In this document: positions 11,401-23,400 of the stretch, piece by piece
Numbering within the stretch: the first letter of the stretch is position 1
Layout of the letters: each line of letters opens with the position of its first letter
NCBI GenBank assembly: GCA_019509985.1
Contig: JAEKLF010000043.1
Coordinates: 27,058 to 91,057, forward strand
Length of the DNA: 64,000 nt
Origin: Burkholderiales bacterium
Lineage (GTDB): Bacteria; Pseudomonadota; Gammaproteobacteria; Burkholderiales; Burkholderiaceae_C
Reading direction: 5' to 3'
Made by a program: the position numbers and the translations under genes
Notes under the pieces: generated by a model
What the model was told of the DNA's origin: nothing
Databases searched by the model: none
The model's input: the letters and a program-made list of their open reading frames with translations, nothing else

Positions 11401-14400
11401 GAAGGGCGACGACACCAGCCTCACCGTCAAGGGCCCGCTGGGCGTCGAGATCCCCGACGTGAAGATGCGCGCCATCGAGATCGGCGCGAGCAATGTCCAC
11501 GCCTTCGTCGGTGCCGGCGGCGCCTACTCGCTGCCGGCCAGCACCGACGTCAACGGCGACGGCGTCGTCGACAGCCTGGATCGCGTCATCAATCCGAACG
11601 CGATCGGCCTGGTCATCGACAACTTCAACTTCGCGCTCGGCCTCTACCAGGCCGTGCCGAACGTGCTGAACCCGGCCGCCAACCTCGTCGTCGGCACCAA
11701 GTTCACGGCGCTCAAGGCCTCGGCCAGCCAGATCGGCTTTGTCGGCTTCGACCAGTTCATCCAGTTCTCGTTGAACGACGCCATCGTCGAGATCAACACG
11801 AGCAACAACCCGCTCTACGTCATCGACTTCGCGGCCGGTGGCGGCCACGCGATCGCGACCGGCGGCGCGCCCATCACGCTGGACGCCGGCAACCGCATCA
11901 TCAGCGCCACGGTCGGCAAGGCCACGGCCAGCGTGGCGGGCATCGTCAGCCTGTCGGGCGGCTTCACCGTCCAGAAGCAGACCGTCGACGGCGTGAACTT
12001 CCACGCCGTGGGGCTGGACGTGGATATGCCGGCCGAGGTGCTGGTCGTCGCGGGCAAGGACGTCAACGCCTTCGCCGGCATCAACGGCCCCTACCGCCGC
12101 GACACCAACGGCGACGGCATCATCGACGCGAGCGACACGCCCAGCCAGGACGCCATTGGCTTCGCGATCGACGACCTCGATTTCGCCCTCGTCATGCTCA
12201 CGCCCACGCCGGGCGCGGGCATCACGCTGCCGGGCAAGTTCTACGCCTTCACGGCCAGCGCCGGCCTGGCCGGTCTCGTCGGCACCGACCCCTATCTCAC
12301 GCTGCAGGCCACCGACGTCAAGCTCGGCTTCAACGGCGCCTTCCTGGGCAAGTACCCGGTGCCCAGCGCCTACGTGGACTTCAGCAAGCTGCCCGGCGGC
12401 GGACTGAGCATCCCCATCGGCAGCGACCCCAACGCCTTCAAGGTCGATTTCGACAGCAACTCGCTGCGCATCGCGATGACCGCGACGCTGGGCCTGTTCA
12501 ACCTGTTCAAGATCAGCACGTCGTTCGACTTCGACTTCGAGCTGCCGTCCACCGGCCAGCTGATCCCGACCATCAGCCTGAGCAAGCTGACCAGCTTCCT
12601 GCCCGACAAGCTGCCCGGCTTCGACTTCCTCGACGGCGCGCTGGACTTCGTCAAGAACCTGCAGCTGTCCATCGGCTGGGATCCCAGCCTGGGCCTGTCG
12701 CTGTTCGGCTCCATCGAGCTGCCGAACCTCAACATCAACATCGCCAACTTCGTCCACATCCACGGCGACTTCAAGCTGAACCTGGGCGAGACCTTCACGG
12801 CCGACATGTACACCGGCCTGCCGTCGGAACTGTCGCTGATCCAGAACCTGCTGCCGGCCGGCACGGCAACAACCATCCTGGATGGCCTGCGCGCCATCGG
12901 CGGCCTGTCCAGCGACTACTCGCGCCTGTCCAACGTCACCTTCAAGGGCCTGAGCTTCGGCGCCTCCAACGTCGACGTCTTCATCGGCGTCGGCAATCCC
13001 GATTTCAGCCAGCCGCTGTCCAGCCAGGACGGCCTGATCGGCTTCGGCCTGCAGCACGTCGACCTGGGCCTGGGCGTCTTCAAGGCCGACCTGCCGAGCT
13101 TCTTCAACGCGCAGAACTTCGTCTCGCTGCAACTGCATGCGCAGGAGATCGGCACCTACGGCTTTGGCAGCGTGCTGACCATCCGCGCCAGCGACGTGAC
13201 CCTCGAGGTGCAGAACGGCGGCAAGCTGTTCGGCGGCCTGATGCGCTCGACGGCGGACTACTCCAGCATCCGCACCGTCGACGCCGGCGGCGTCACGCGC
13301 GTCGGCTACGAGGTCAAGACCGGCGGCACGCCGGTGCGCCTGACGCTGCAGGGCAACGACCTCATCGGCATCGACATCGGCCTGGCCGAGATCGCCGTCG
13401 CCGACTTCCTGTTCCTGCGTGGCTCGCTGGCCTTCCGCCAGGGCGATGTCTTCAACGTCGCCATCGACATGGGCGGCCTGCGCCCGCTGCTCGAAAGCCT
13501 GGGCGTCAACGGCGACAGCCTGCCGCTGCAGGTCTCGGCGATGACGCTGGGCGGCTCGCACCTGACCGGCTTCGCCGGCGTCGGCGGCCCCTACCGCTAC
13601 GGCGCGGACGCCAACAACGACGGCCTGCCCGACAAGATCAACGACAACGCGGTCGGCGTCGCGCTGGACGATGTCGACTTCGGCCTGGCGATGATGACGC
13701 CGGCCCTCGGCAAGGCCATCCCCGGCCTGGAGCAATACTCGCCGCGCTTCATCACGGCCAAGGCCTCCGTCGGCCTCGCCGGCCTCGTGGGCATCGACCA
13801 CAACCTGCTGGACGTGCGCGCCGAGGACGTCGAAGTCAACATCAACACCTTCTACGTGCCGTCCATCCCGGCACCGGTGCAGGCGGCCATCCAGCTCTTC
13901 GGCCCGCCGGCCATCAACTACCAGCTGAGCCCGTCGTTCAAGGACTACACCGAGGACACCAACGGCAACGGCCGCCTGGACGCCGGCGAGGACAAGAACC
14001 GCGACGGCAAGCTCAACGCCCACGGCTTCGCGCTGCCGGCCGGCGGCGGCAACACCGTCTTCATCGACTTCACCGGCGACCTGATCCAGGCCAAGGTCGG
14101 CTATGCCGACATCAACCTGGCCGGCTTCGTGCAGATCTCGGCCTCGATGGCCTTCACCAAGCGCGGCTCCGAGCGGGTCACGCTGGACACCGGCGAAGAG
14201 ACCACGGTCACGACGCTGGCCATCGGCATCAACGACGGCTTCGGTTTCATCGGCGTGGGCGGCTACTGGCGTGACACGGACGGCGACGGCCGCATCACCG
14301 CCGCCGACCATCCCGACACCTCGGCCGTCGGCTTCGCGATCAACGACCTCGACGTCGGCCTCATCGTCGCCAAGGAACTGGTCATCACGGCCCAGGGCGC

Positions 14401-17400
14401 CTCGGTCGGCGTCTACCTCGCGGCGCAGGCCCATGTCACCAGCATCGGCCTGGTCGGCGTGCCCGACGTCACCTTCCAAGCCCAGAACCTGGACCTGGAA
14501 CTGAACACCGGCGTGCGCATCCAGATCGGCACGTCGCAGTTCACGCAGGACACCTCGGGCGCCGTGACGCTGGGCGGCGGCGTCAGCCTGACGGGCGCCT
14601 TCACCGTCATCGACTTCTCCCGCGCGACGTGGATGGACAGCCAGAACGTCGTCCACCCGGGCTACGCCATCGCGACCGGCAACGCCGACCATCCCATCGT
14701 GCTGCTCTACAACGAGCAGTTCCTGCGCCTATCCGGCGAGGCCGAGCTGGACGTGTTCGGCCTGGTCAGCATGAGCGGCGTGTTCGATGTACGCGCCAGC
14801 GCCAGCCAGGGCATCTCCATCTTCGTCGACGTGCAGGCCCGCATCGGCACCGCCAGCGCGCCGCTGTTCACGACGCACGCGACCGGCCTGCTCGTCATCC
14901 GCGACGGCATCGCGATGCGGCTCAACCTGGCCGCCAACGTGGACCTGGGCCCGGTCGCCAAGCTGCAGGCCGACCTCGAGCTGACGATGAACAGCTTCGG
15001 CCACGAGATCGTCTACAACGTGCCGGACGAGTTCCTCGACAAGGTCGACTTCCCGGTCTACACCATCCCCGCCACGCCGCCCGGCAAGCCCAACTGGACC
15101 GGCCCCTACATGGCGCTGGCCGGCCACGGCTCGCTGGACCTGCTCGGCGGCGTGCTGAACCTGCAGGGCGACTTCAGCATCATCATCTCGACCAGCGGCG
15201 TCGAGCTGGCCGTCACGGCCACGCTGGACCTGCCGGTGCTGCAGCCGCTGTCCGTCACCGGCACGCTCGGCATCGTCGCCGGCGGCATCTACGGCAGCCT
15301 GGAAGTGGGCGGCAGCGGCGCCGACTCCAAGATCATCGACGGCGGCGGCATCTTCGACGTCACCGGCCGCTTCCTGCTGCAGATCAACACCACCACGCAG
15401 AACCAGCAGGTTCGCGGCCGCGACAGCAACGGCAACGTCTTCGACGCCAACGGCAACCCGGTGCTCGTGACGCTGGCGCCGCAATACCTGCGTCTCACCG
15501 GCAAGGCCTCCATCAACGTCGGCCCCGTGTCGCTGCAGGGCGGCATGGACCTGCTGATCGACAGCCACGGCCTGCAGGCCAGCGGCAACGTGACGCTGAG
15601 CATGGGCGACTTCGGCGACCTGTCCTTCGCGCTCGACGCCGCCTTCGGCGTCGACGGCGCCAATTCGCCGTTCTTCGCGATGCGCGTCGCCACGCATGTC
15701 TCCTTCGGCATCGCCGTGCTCGGCGTCACGGCCGACGGCACACTGCAGATCAACACCAGCGGTCAGGACTACACGACGCTGTCGGGCCACACCATCGCCC
15801 ACGACACGGCCTTCGACCTGCAGATGGCCGGCCACATCAAGATCCTGGCCTTCAATGTCGACTTCACCGGCGGCATCAGCGTCATCAACAGCGTCTTCAA
15901 GCTGTCGTTCGACGGCCGGCTGAACTTCTTCAACGCGCTGATGATCGACGTCGGCGGCTTCGTCAGCAGCGACGGCCAATTCGAGGTGCACGGCTCCGCT
16001 TCGCTGGACATCGGCCTGGGCCCGCTGCACCTGCGCGCCGGCGTCAGCATGCTGCTGTCGAGCAAGCCGCGCTTCGCGGCCTCCGCCTGGGGCTCGCTGG
16101 ACTTCTCGCTCGACTTCGGCCTGTTCAGCATCGACTTCACCATCGCCGGCTTCCGCGGCGAGATCGACATCACGCCCGCCAGCGCCTACCTGGCGGCTCA
16201 GGCCACGGTGATGGGCATCACCGTCTCCGGCAGCTACATGTGGACCTTCGGCGACCCGCCGGACATCTCCAACCTCGCCGCCGACGGCACGCTATACCTG
16301 CACATGGGCGACCAGTCGGGCCGCTACGGCAGCGGCAAGCTGTACGACGACACGACCAACGAGTCCTTCAGCGTCGACCAGGACGGCCAGACCATCACCG
16401 TCCAGTCGCTGGGCCAGACGCGCACCTACGCCGCGAGCCAGGTCAAGCGCATCGTCGCCAACGGCGGTTCGGGCAACGACTTCGTCTACATCGGCCCCGA
16501 CGTCAAGGCCGACCTGCAGATCGACCTCGGCGCGGGCACCAACAACGCCATGATCCTGGGCGGCGCGTCCACCAGCGTCATCCGCGCCGGCAACGGCAGG
16601 AACAAGTTCGTCGGTGGCAGCGTCAACGGCATCCACTACTACGCGGGCACCGGCAACGACACCTTCATCGGCGGTGATGGTGCCGAGATCGTCGACATGG
16701 GCGGCGGCGACAACCGCATCTGGGGCAACGGCGGCAACGACACCCTGGTCATCGGCGCCGGCACCAACACCGTCGACGGTGGCGCCGGCAACGACCTCCT
16801 CCTGGTGGCCGGCGGCGGCTCGCTCAAGCTCGATGGCGGCGACGGCTTCGACCGCGTCGTCATCGCCGCGATGAACAGCACCGCGCCCATCCAGCTCAAC
16901 GACCACGAGCTGGTGCTGACCTCGGGCAGCGGCCGTCGCAACATCGACTTCAACGACAGCGTCGAGCGCATCGAGATCACCGACCAGAACACGGTCCGCA
17001 CGACGCTGGTCACGGCCGCCGGCGAGTCCTGGGGCGCGACCTCGCTCGCCCTCGACGCCGCCGGCGTGCTCGACATCACGCACGCCACGCTGGTCGCGCC
17101 GCAGGCCCTCTTCAGCGTCAGCGCCGCGGGCATCGACGGCGTCTTCAACACGCAATTGGCCCAGCTCTCGGTGCTGGACCGCGCGGCCGCCGGCAGCCCG
17201 CTGGCCGACATCGTCGTGCGCGAGGCGGACGACCTCGTCATCGTGGCGGACGGCCGCGCCAACGGCGGCCTGGTCACGACCGGCGGCCTCATCGACGTGC
17301 AGCTCGCCGGCCATGAGGCCTTGTTCACCCACCAGAGCGGCTTCATCAGCGCCGCGCCGGGCAAGTCCATCTCGCTGGTCACCGATGACATCGACCTGGC

Positions 17401-20400
17401 CGCCGGCGACGACAGCGTGCGCGGCACCGGCACGCTGCTGATCCGCGCCCACGCCGCGGACCAGGGCTACCGCATCGGCGGCGCCGGCCAGACCGGCTTC
17501 GCCAACGACACCTCGGCCGACGGCGGCAGCACCGGCACGATGGACCTGGGCATGCGCGACCTGTCCGCGCTGCGCACCGGCTTCTCGCAGGTCACCATCG
17601 GCCATCGCGCGCCCGGCGTCGTCATGACCCTCGGCGACGCCAAGAACACGCCGATGTTCGACAAGCTCTTCTCGGCCCGCTTCGAGGACCCGACGCTGCT
17701 GCTGGCCGAGCGCATCGTCGTGGCGGGCGACGTGCAGTCCAGCACCCGGCTGGAGCTGCAGGCCTACACCGTCGACGTCCGCAGCCACAACATCCACGCG
17801 CCGCTGGGCGCGGCCGACTCCGGCGTGCGCGCCAACGACCTCGTCATCAACGCCACCGAGCAGGTCGCGCTGGGCGGCTGGCTGATCGGCAACCGCAGCG
17901 TCGACATCGAAGTGCTGGGCAGCACCGGCGCAGGCGCCGTCATCGGCTACAGCGACGGCCCGAACGGCTTCACGGCCGACAAGGGCTCCAGCCTGCAGGT
18001 CGTCGACGCCGGCGGGACGCTGCGCCTGCGCACGTCGGGCTCCGTCGTGGCGGCCACCTTCATCGAGGCCAAGGGCGCCGGCTCCAGCCTGAGCATCGAT
18101 GCCGGCAGCACGCTGACGCTGCGCGAAGGCGGCGCCGTGTTCGCCTCGGCGGCCAACAGCCAGGTGCTGTTGTCGGCCACGCGCAGCGTCCGCCTGCTGA
18201 GCGGCTCGGCCGTCGCCGTGGGCGCGGCCTTCGCGGCCGACGGCATCACGCCCATCCTGACCGGTGCGGGCTCGACCCTGACGCTGCGTTCGCCCGGCGA
18301 ACTGCAGATGGCCGGCATCGTCGTCAGCGCCGACACGGTCACGCTGGACGTCGGCGAAGTGCAGTCCGACTACGCCGACTACTTCGACACCCTGCCGGGC
18401 AAGACGCTCGCCGCCATCGCCGACCCGGCTCAGGTTGCCGCCGCGCTGGCCAACCTCGCGCAGGGCGGCCTGAGCGCCGACCTGCTCGCGGCCATCAGTG
18501 CCGCCGGCATCAGCCTCGGCGCCCATGCCTCGGTCACGTCGCTGGCCGACTACACGCCCTTCGCCCAGCTCAGCGACGCGCAGAAGGCGCTGGTCGCGCA
18601 AAGCCTGGGCTACGCGACCTACGACCACGGCGGCTTCTTCAATGCCAAGACCGGCGTGTTCCGCCCCACCGCCTACGACACCGCCAGCAAGACCAGCACG
18701 CTGACCCTGATCGAGGGCGACAGCGTCGCCTACGACCCTGCCAGCATCAACTGGGGCGCGGCCGGCGCGCCGGCCGCCAACATCAGTTTCGACCACCTCA
18801 GCGCCGCCCAGCAGGCGGCTGTGGCCACCCAGCTCGGCTACACCGTGCTGTCCGGCGAGGTCTACTACAAGGCCGGCAGCCCGCCCGTCAGCGGCTTCCT
18901 GCAAGGCGTCTCGCCGGACTACGACAGCACCCACATCGACTGGGCCGCGGCCGGCGTGGCGGCACCCAGCGGCCACGTGGCCTTCGCCCAGCTCTCCGCG
19001 GCGCAGAAGCTCGTCGTGGCGAATGCGCTGGGCTATCGCTTCGACTACAACAACGTGCCCGCCGACACCTGGGCGGCCGTGGCCGTGGACTACGCCTCGG
19101 TGTCGCGCCAGACCTGGATCGACGCCTTCTCGGGCAACTTCTCGGTGCTCATCACCGCCGCCCAATGGGGCAGCGCCGGCGTGCCCGCGCCGGGCACCGA
19201 GTACGCCTCGCTGACGGGCGCGCAGCAGGCGGTGGTCGACGGCATCATCGACTTCGCCCCAACAGCGGGCACAGCCTACGCCGACCTCTCGGCCGACCAG
19301 CGCAGCGTCGTCGACCGCCTCACCCACCCCGGCGAAGAGACGCTGTTCAAGGACCTCACGGCCGCGCAGAAGGCCGTCGTCACGGGCTACATCGACCAGG
19401 TCACCAGCACCGGCGTCGGCAACGCCATCCGCTTCTTCAACTACGCCGCCAACCCCGGCAAGAAGCTGGTCACGACCTTCAGCGAAGGCGCGCTGACCGA
19501 CTACAACAACGCCGACATCTACTGGGGCAGCGCCGGCACGCCGGCCGCCAACGCCGGCTTTGCCGACCTCAGCGCCGCGCAGAAGGCCGTCGTGGCCCAC
19601 GCGCTGGGCTACGACGTCGAGCAGGGCCCGTCCTTCTTCAAGGCCGACGCGGCCGCGGGCCGCCAGCTGGTGCACGGCTTCACGGCTGGTGGCGCCGACT
19701 TCGACACCGCCACCATCGCCTGGGGCGGCGCCAGCAAGCCGGCCGACGGCACGTCGTTCGAGCAGCTCACGCCCGCCCAGCGCGATGTCGTGCTGACCAA
19801 CCTGGGCTATGTGCAGGCCCATCAGGAGGTCTACGTCAAGCCGACGGCGACCGATCCGACCAAGCGCATCGTCGACGACCTGACGGAGGGCTCGGGCAAG
19901 GACTTCGACACCAGCAGCTTCGACTGGGGCACGGTCGCCCCCGCCGCGCCGGGCACGCCCTTCCAGCAGCTCACGCTGGCGCAGCAGGACAAGGTGCTGG
20001 CAACGCTGGGCTACGAGCGCTGGGACGGCGTCGTCTACGTCAACCCCAACGCAGCGCCGGCCGACCACTACCGCCTGAGCTTCGTCGAAGGCGCGGACTA
20101 CAGCATCGCCAGTACCTTCTGGGCCGCGCCGGCGCAGGGCACGGCCTATGCCGACCTCACCGAGGCCCAGCAGTTCGCGGTGCGCGACCAGACCGGCTTT
20201 GCGCTCTACGACGGCACGGTCTACTACAAGGCCTCCGCCGCCGCGGGCGAGCAACTTCACACCAGCTTCACGCAGGGCGTCGACTACACGGCCGCCTCCA
20301 GCGGCACTGCCAACACCACGCGCTGGGTCATTGCCGACGGCAGCACCGCCGCCGACGGCTCGCCGCTGCGCTACCTGGCCTATGCCTACGACGCCAACGG

Positions 20401-23400
20401 CGACGGCGTGGTGGACCAGGTGCAGATCCTGCAGCCGCACCCGCTGTTCGGCCAGCGCGGCGCCGGCTTCCTGCTGACCGGCACCATCACCACGCTGCGG
20501 CCCAATGCCGACTTTGTGATGCACACCCAGGGCGACATCATCGTCCAGGGCAATATCAACCTGCTTGGCGCCGGCTCGGACCTGGTGCTGGAATCCGACC
20601 GCTGGGTCTACTGGCAGGGGCAGGGTCAGATCAACGGCGACATCACGCTCACCGGCCACGGCGCGCCGGAGGCCGGCAAGCCCCAGGCCGGCACCAGCGT
20701 CTACGTCAACGCCAGCTCCACGCTCAATTCCCTCGCCGCCGGCGGCCACATCACGGTGACCGGCGCCGCAGACGTCGAACTGCACGGCGCCCTGGTGGCG
20801 GGCGGCGCCATCGGCACCACGGGCATCAGCTGGCTGGGCCCGGATTCGACGATCGCCGTCACGGCCGGCGAGCAGATCCTCGTCGACACCGCGCTGTTCG
20901 CGGCGAAGGCCGTCACGCTGAGCACCACCGGCCTGCCGGGTGCCGACGACGGCGGCCAGTCCATCGTCATGACCACGGTCGGCGGCCTCAACGTGGCCGG
21001 CCTGGCCAGCAACCACAGCGGCACCAGCGGCATCGATATCCACGCCGTCGGCAACATCTCGCTGCTCGGCAACATCCGCTCCGGCGCTGTCGTCACGACC
21101 ACGCTGGGCGACGACGGCAAGCCGGTCGACAACTACCTCTGGTCCGACGATCCCTTCGGCGTCAGCATCAGCAGCGACGGCCAGCTCTGGCTGGGCGGCA
21201 TGGTCAAGGCCGCCAGCGGCGCGCTGGTGGAGCAGGGCGTCACCATCCGCGCCGGCAGCTCGGTCACACTCGCGGGCGGCACCAGCAGCGACGGCATCGG
21301 CTTCAACATGCCGGGCGGCGCGCGCGTTCTGGTCAACGACCCCGATGGCCGCATCGCCATCACGTCGCGCCAGGGCGCGCTGGTCAACGGCATGCTCGTG
21401 GCGGGCGCCGAGCTGGTCGACCATTACGACCCCGACGGTGCGCTGCTGGGCAGCCTGCTGCACAACTTCGGCGGCAACTCCTCCGTCAGCATCCAGGCCG
21501 GCGGCCAGGTGCGCCTGGGCCGCGAGATCCAGGCCGGCCGCACCATCGACGTCCGCGGCGGCACCGCCACCTTCGACCCCAACTCCACCGACCCCTTCAA
21601 CGGCTTCGGCATGGTGGTCGGCGGCAACGTGCATCTGCGTACCTGGCAGAACGACAGCACGATCTCGCTGTCGGCCGACGGCAACCTCAAGGTCAATGTC
21701 TTCGGCAGCAATGTGCTGCAGCCCGACGGCAGCAGCGTGGTCACGCAGCTGCGCGAGGTGCTGACGGCGGACGGCTTCACGCAGTACAACGACGCCCACC
21801 TCACCGCCGACACCTCCTTCCTGCTGACCGTCAACCTGGGCAACGACAGCAGCGGCATCCTGGTCTCCGCGCGGGTCGTCGTGAAGGCCGCCGATACCGC
21901 CGGCAACCAGGGCGTGGGCAGCCTGCGCACCGACCTCATCGACGCGATCCGCGCCGCCTTTGACGGCCAGCCGCCGGAGGTACTCGCCAAGCTGCCCACC
22001 GTGCTGCTCGACGACGGCCGCCTCGTGCTGGCGGGCAACAACCCCTTCAGCATCGCCGCCGATGCGGGCGGCGGCGCCGAGCGCCTTGGCTTCACGCAGA
22101 TCGCGGCCACCAACAGCACGGGCGGCGCCGTGGCCTCCGCGCGTCCTTACGCCATCGATGCCGTCAACCCCGGCTCGGTCGTCAAGCTGGGCCGCGCCGG
22201 CGCGCCGGCGGGCGAGATCACCATCGCCGGCGCCATACGCTCCTACAGCGGCGTCGAGCTCTATGCCGGCACCAGCGCCAGCGGCAGCTCCACCGTCACC
22301 TTCACGACCAGCGCCCTCATCGAGACGCTGTCGGGCAGCATGCACTTCGCGCCCACCGGCGCGGCCTCGCTCGGTGGCGAGTTCATCGCCCGCGGCGCGG
22401 GCTCCGACATCACCGTCGACGCGCGCGACACGCTGGAGCTCGGCGGCAGCTTCACCGCCCAGCGCGACATCATCATCAACGCCGGCAGCGTGGTGCGCGC
22501 CGGCGAGACCAGCCTGCACACGCTGGGCACCAGCAAGCTAATCACGCTCGACGCGACGGGCCGCCTGCTGCTCACCGGCCTGAACGACGTGCTGATCGAC
22601 AGCGTCGTCGGCGGCGGCGCCAGCCAGCTTGGGCCCGTGCAGATCACGGCGACGCAGGGCCTGCTGACGCTCAGCGCCACGTCAGGTCGCGTCGACAGCG
22701 GCGGGCTGATCACGCTCAGCGGCCGCGACGTGGACCTGGCCGGCGTCGTCAACAACCGCGTCGCCACGCCGGCGAGCTACGACGACGAACTGACCATCAC
22801 CGCCACGCGCAGCCTCAGCCTGCACGGCACGATCACGCTCGCCGGCTCCATGCGCGCCACGGCGGGAACCAACATCGGCGTCTACGACACCGTGCTGTCG
22901 GCGCTCGGCGACGGGCAGCGCCTGGTGCTGACGGCGGGTGGCGGCATCAACATCGGCAGCGCCGGCGGCCAGACGCGTGCCGCCATCCTCGAAGCCGACG
23001 CGCTGCTGCAGATCACCGCCAACGGCCGCATCGCCCTGGGCGCCGACGCCCAGCTCTACAGCGGCGGCGACGACAGCCAGCTCGTGCTGCAGGCCGACAC
23101 GCTGCGCCTGGCCGGTGCGCTGCGTGCCGGCACCGACCATGTCTCCATCGCCAGCCTGACGGCGCCCTTCACCGGCCACAACGCCACCATCGACCTGCAG
23201 GCCCGCCACGACATCGTGCTGGGCGACATCGGCAGCGGCGTGGGCGGCGAGTTGACGGCCAGCGGCCGCGTGCTGCTGCAGTCCGGCGCGGCCGCGAGCG
23301 GCGTCGGCTTCGAGATGACGGCCGCCAGCCGCATCGTGGCGGACCCCTCGGGCAAGGCCGACGCCACCGGTGTCGTCACCTGGACGGGCGCCGCCGCCAC

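Noticed and set aside
4560..14640. The 468-nt repeats considered as a CRISPR or mobile-element array
   Set aside because: The repeats are coding, in frame, contiguous without spacers and continuous with the surrounding protein.
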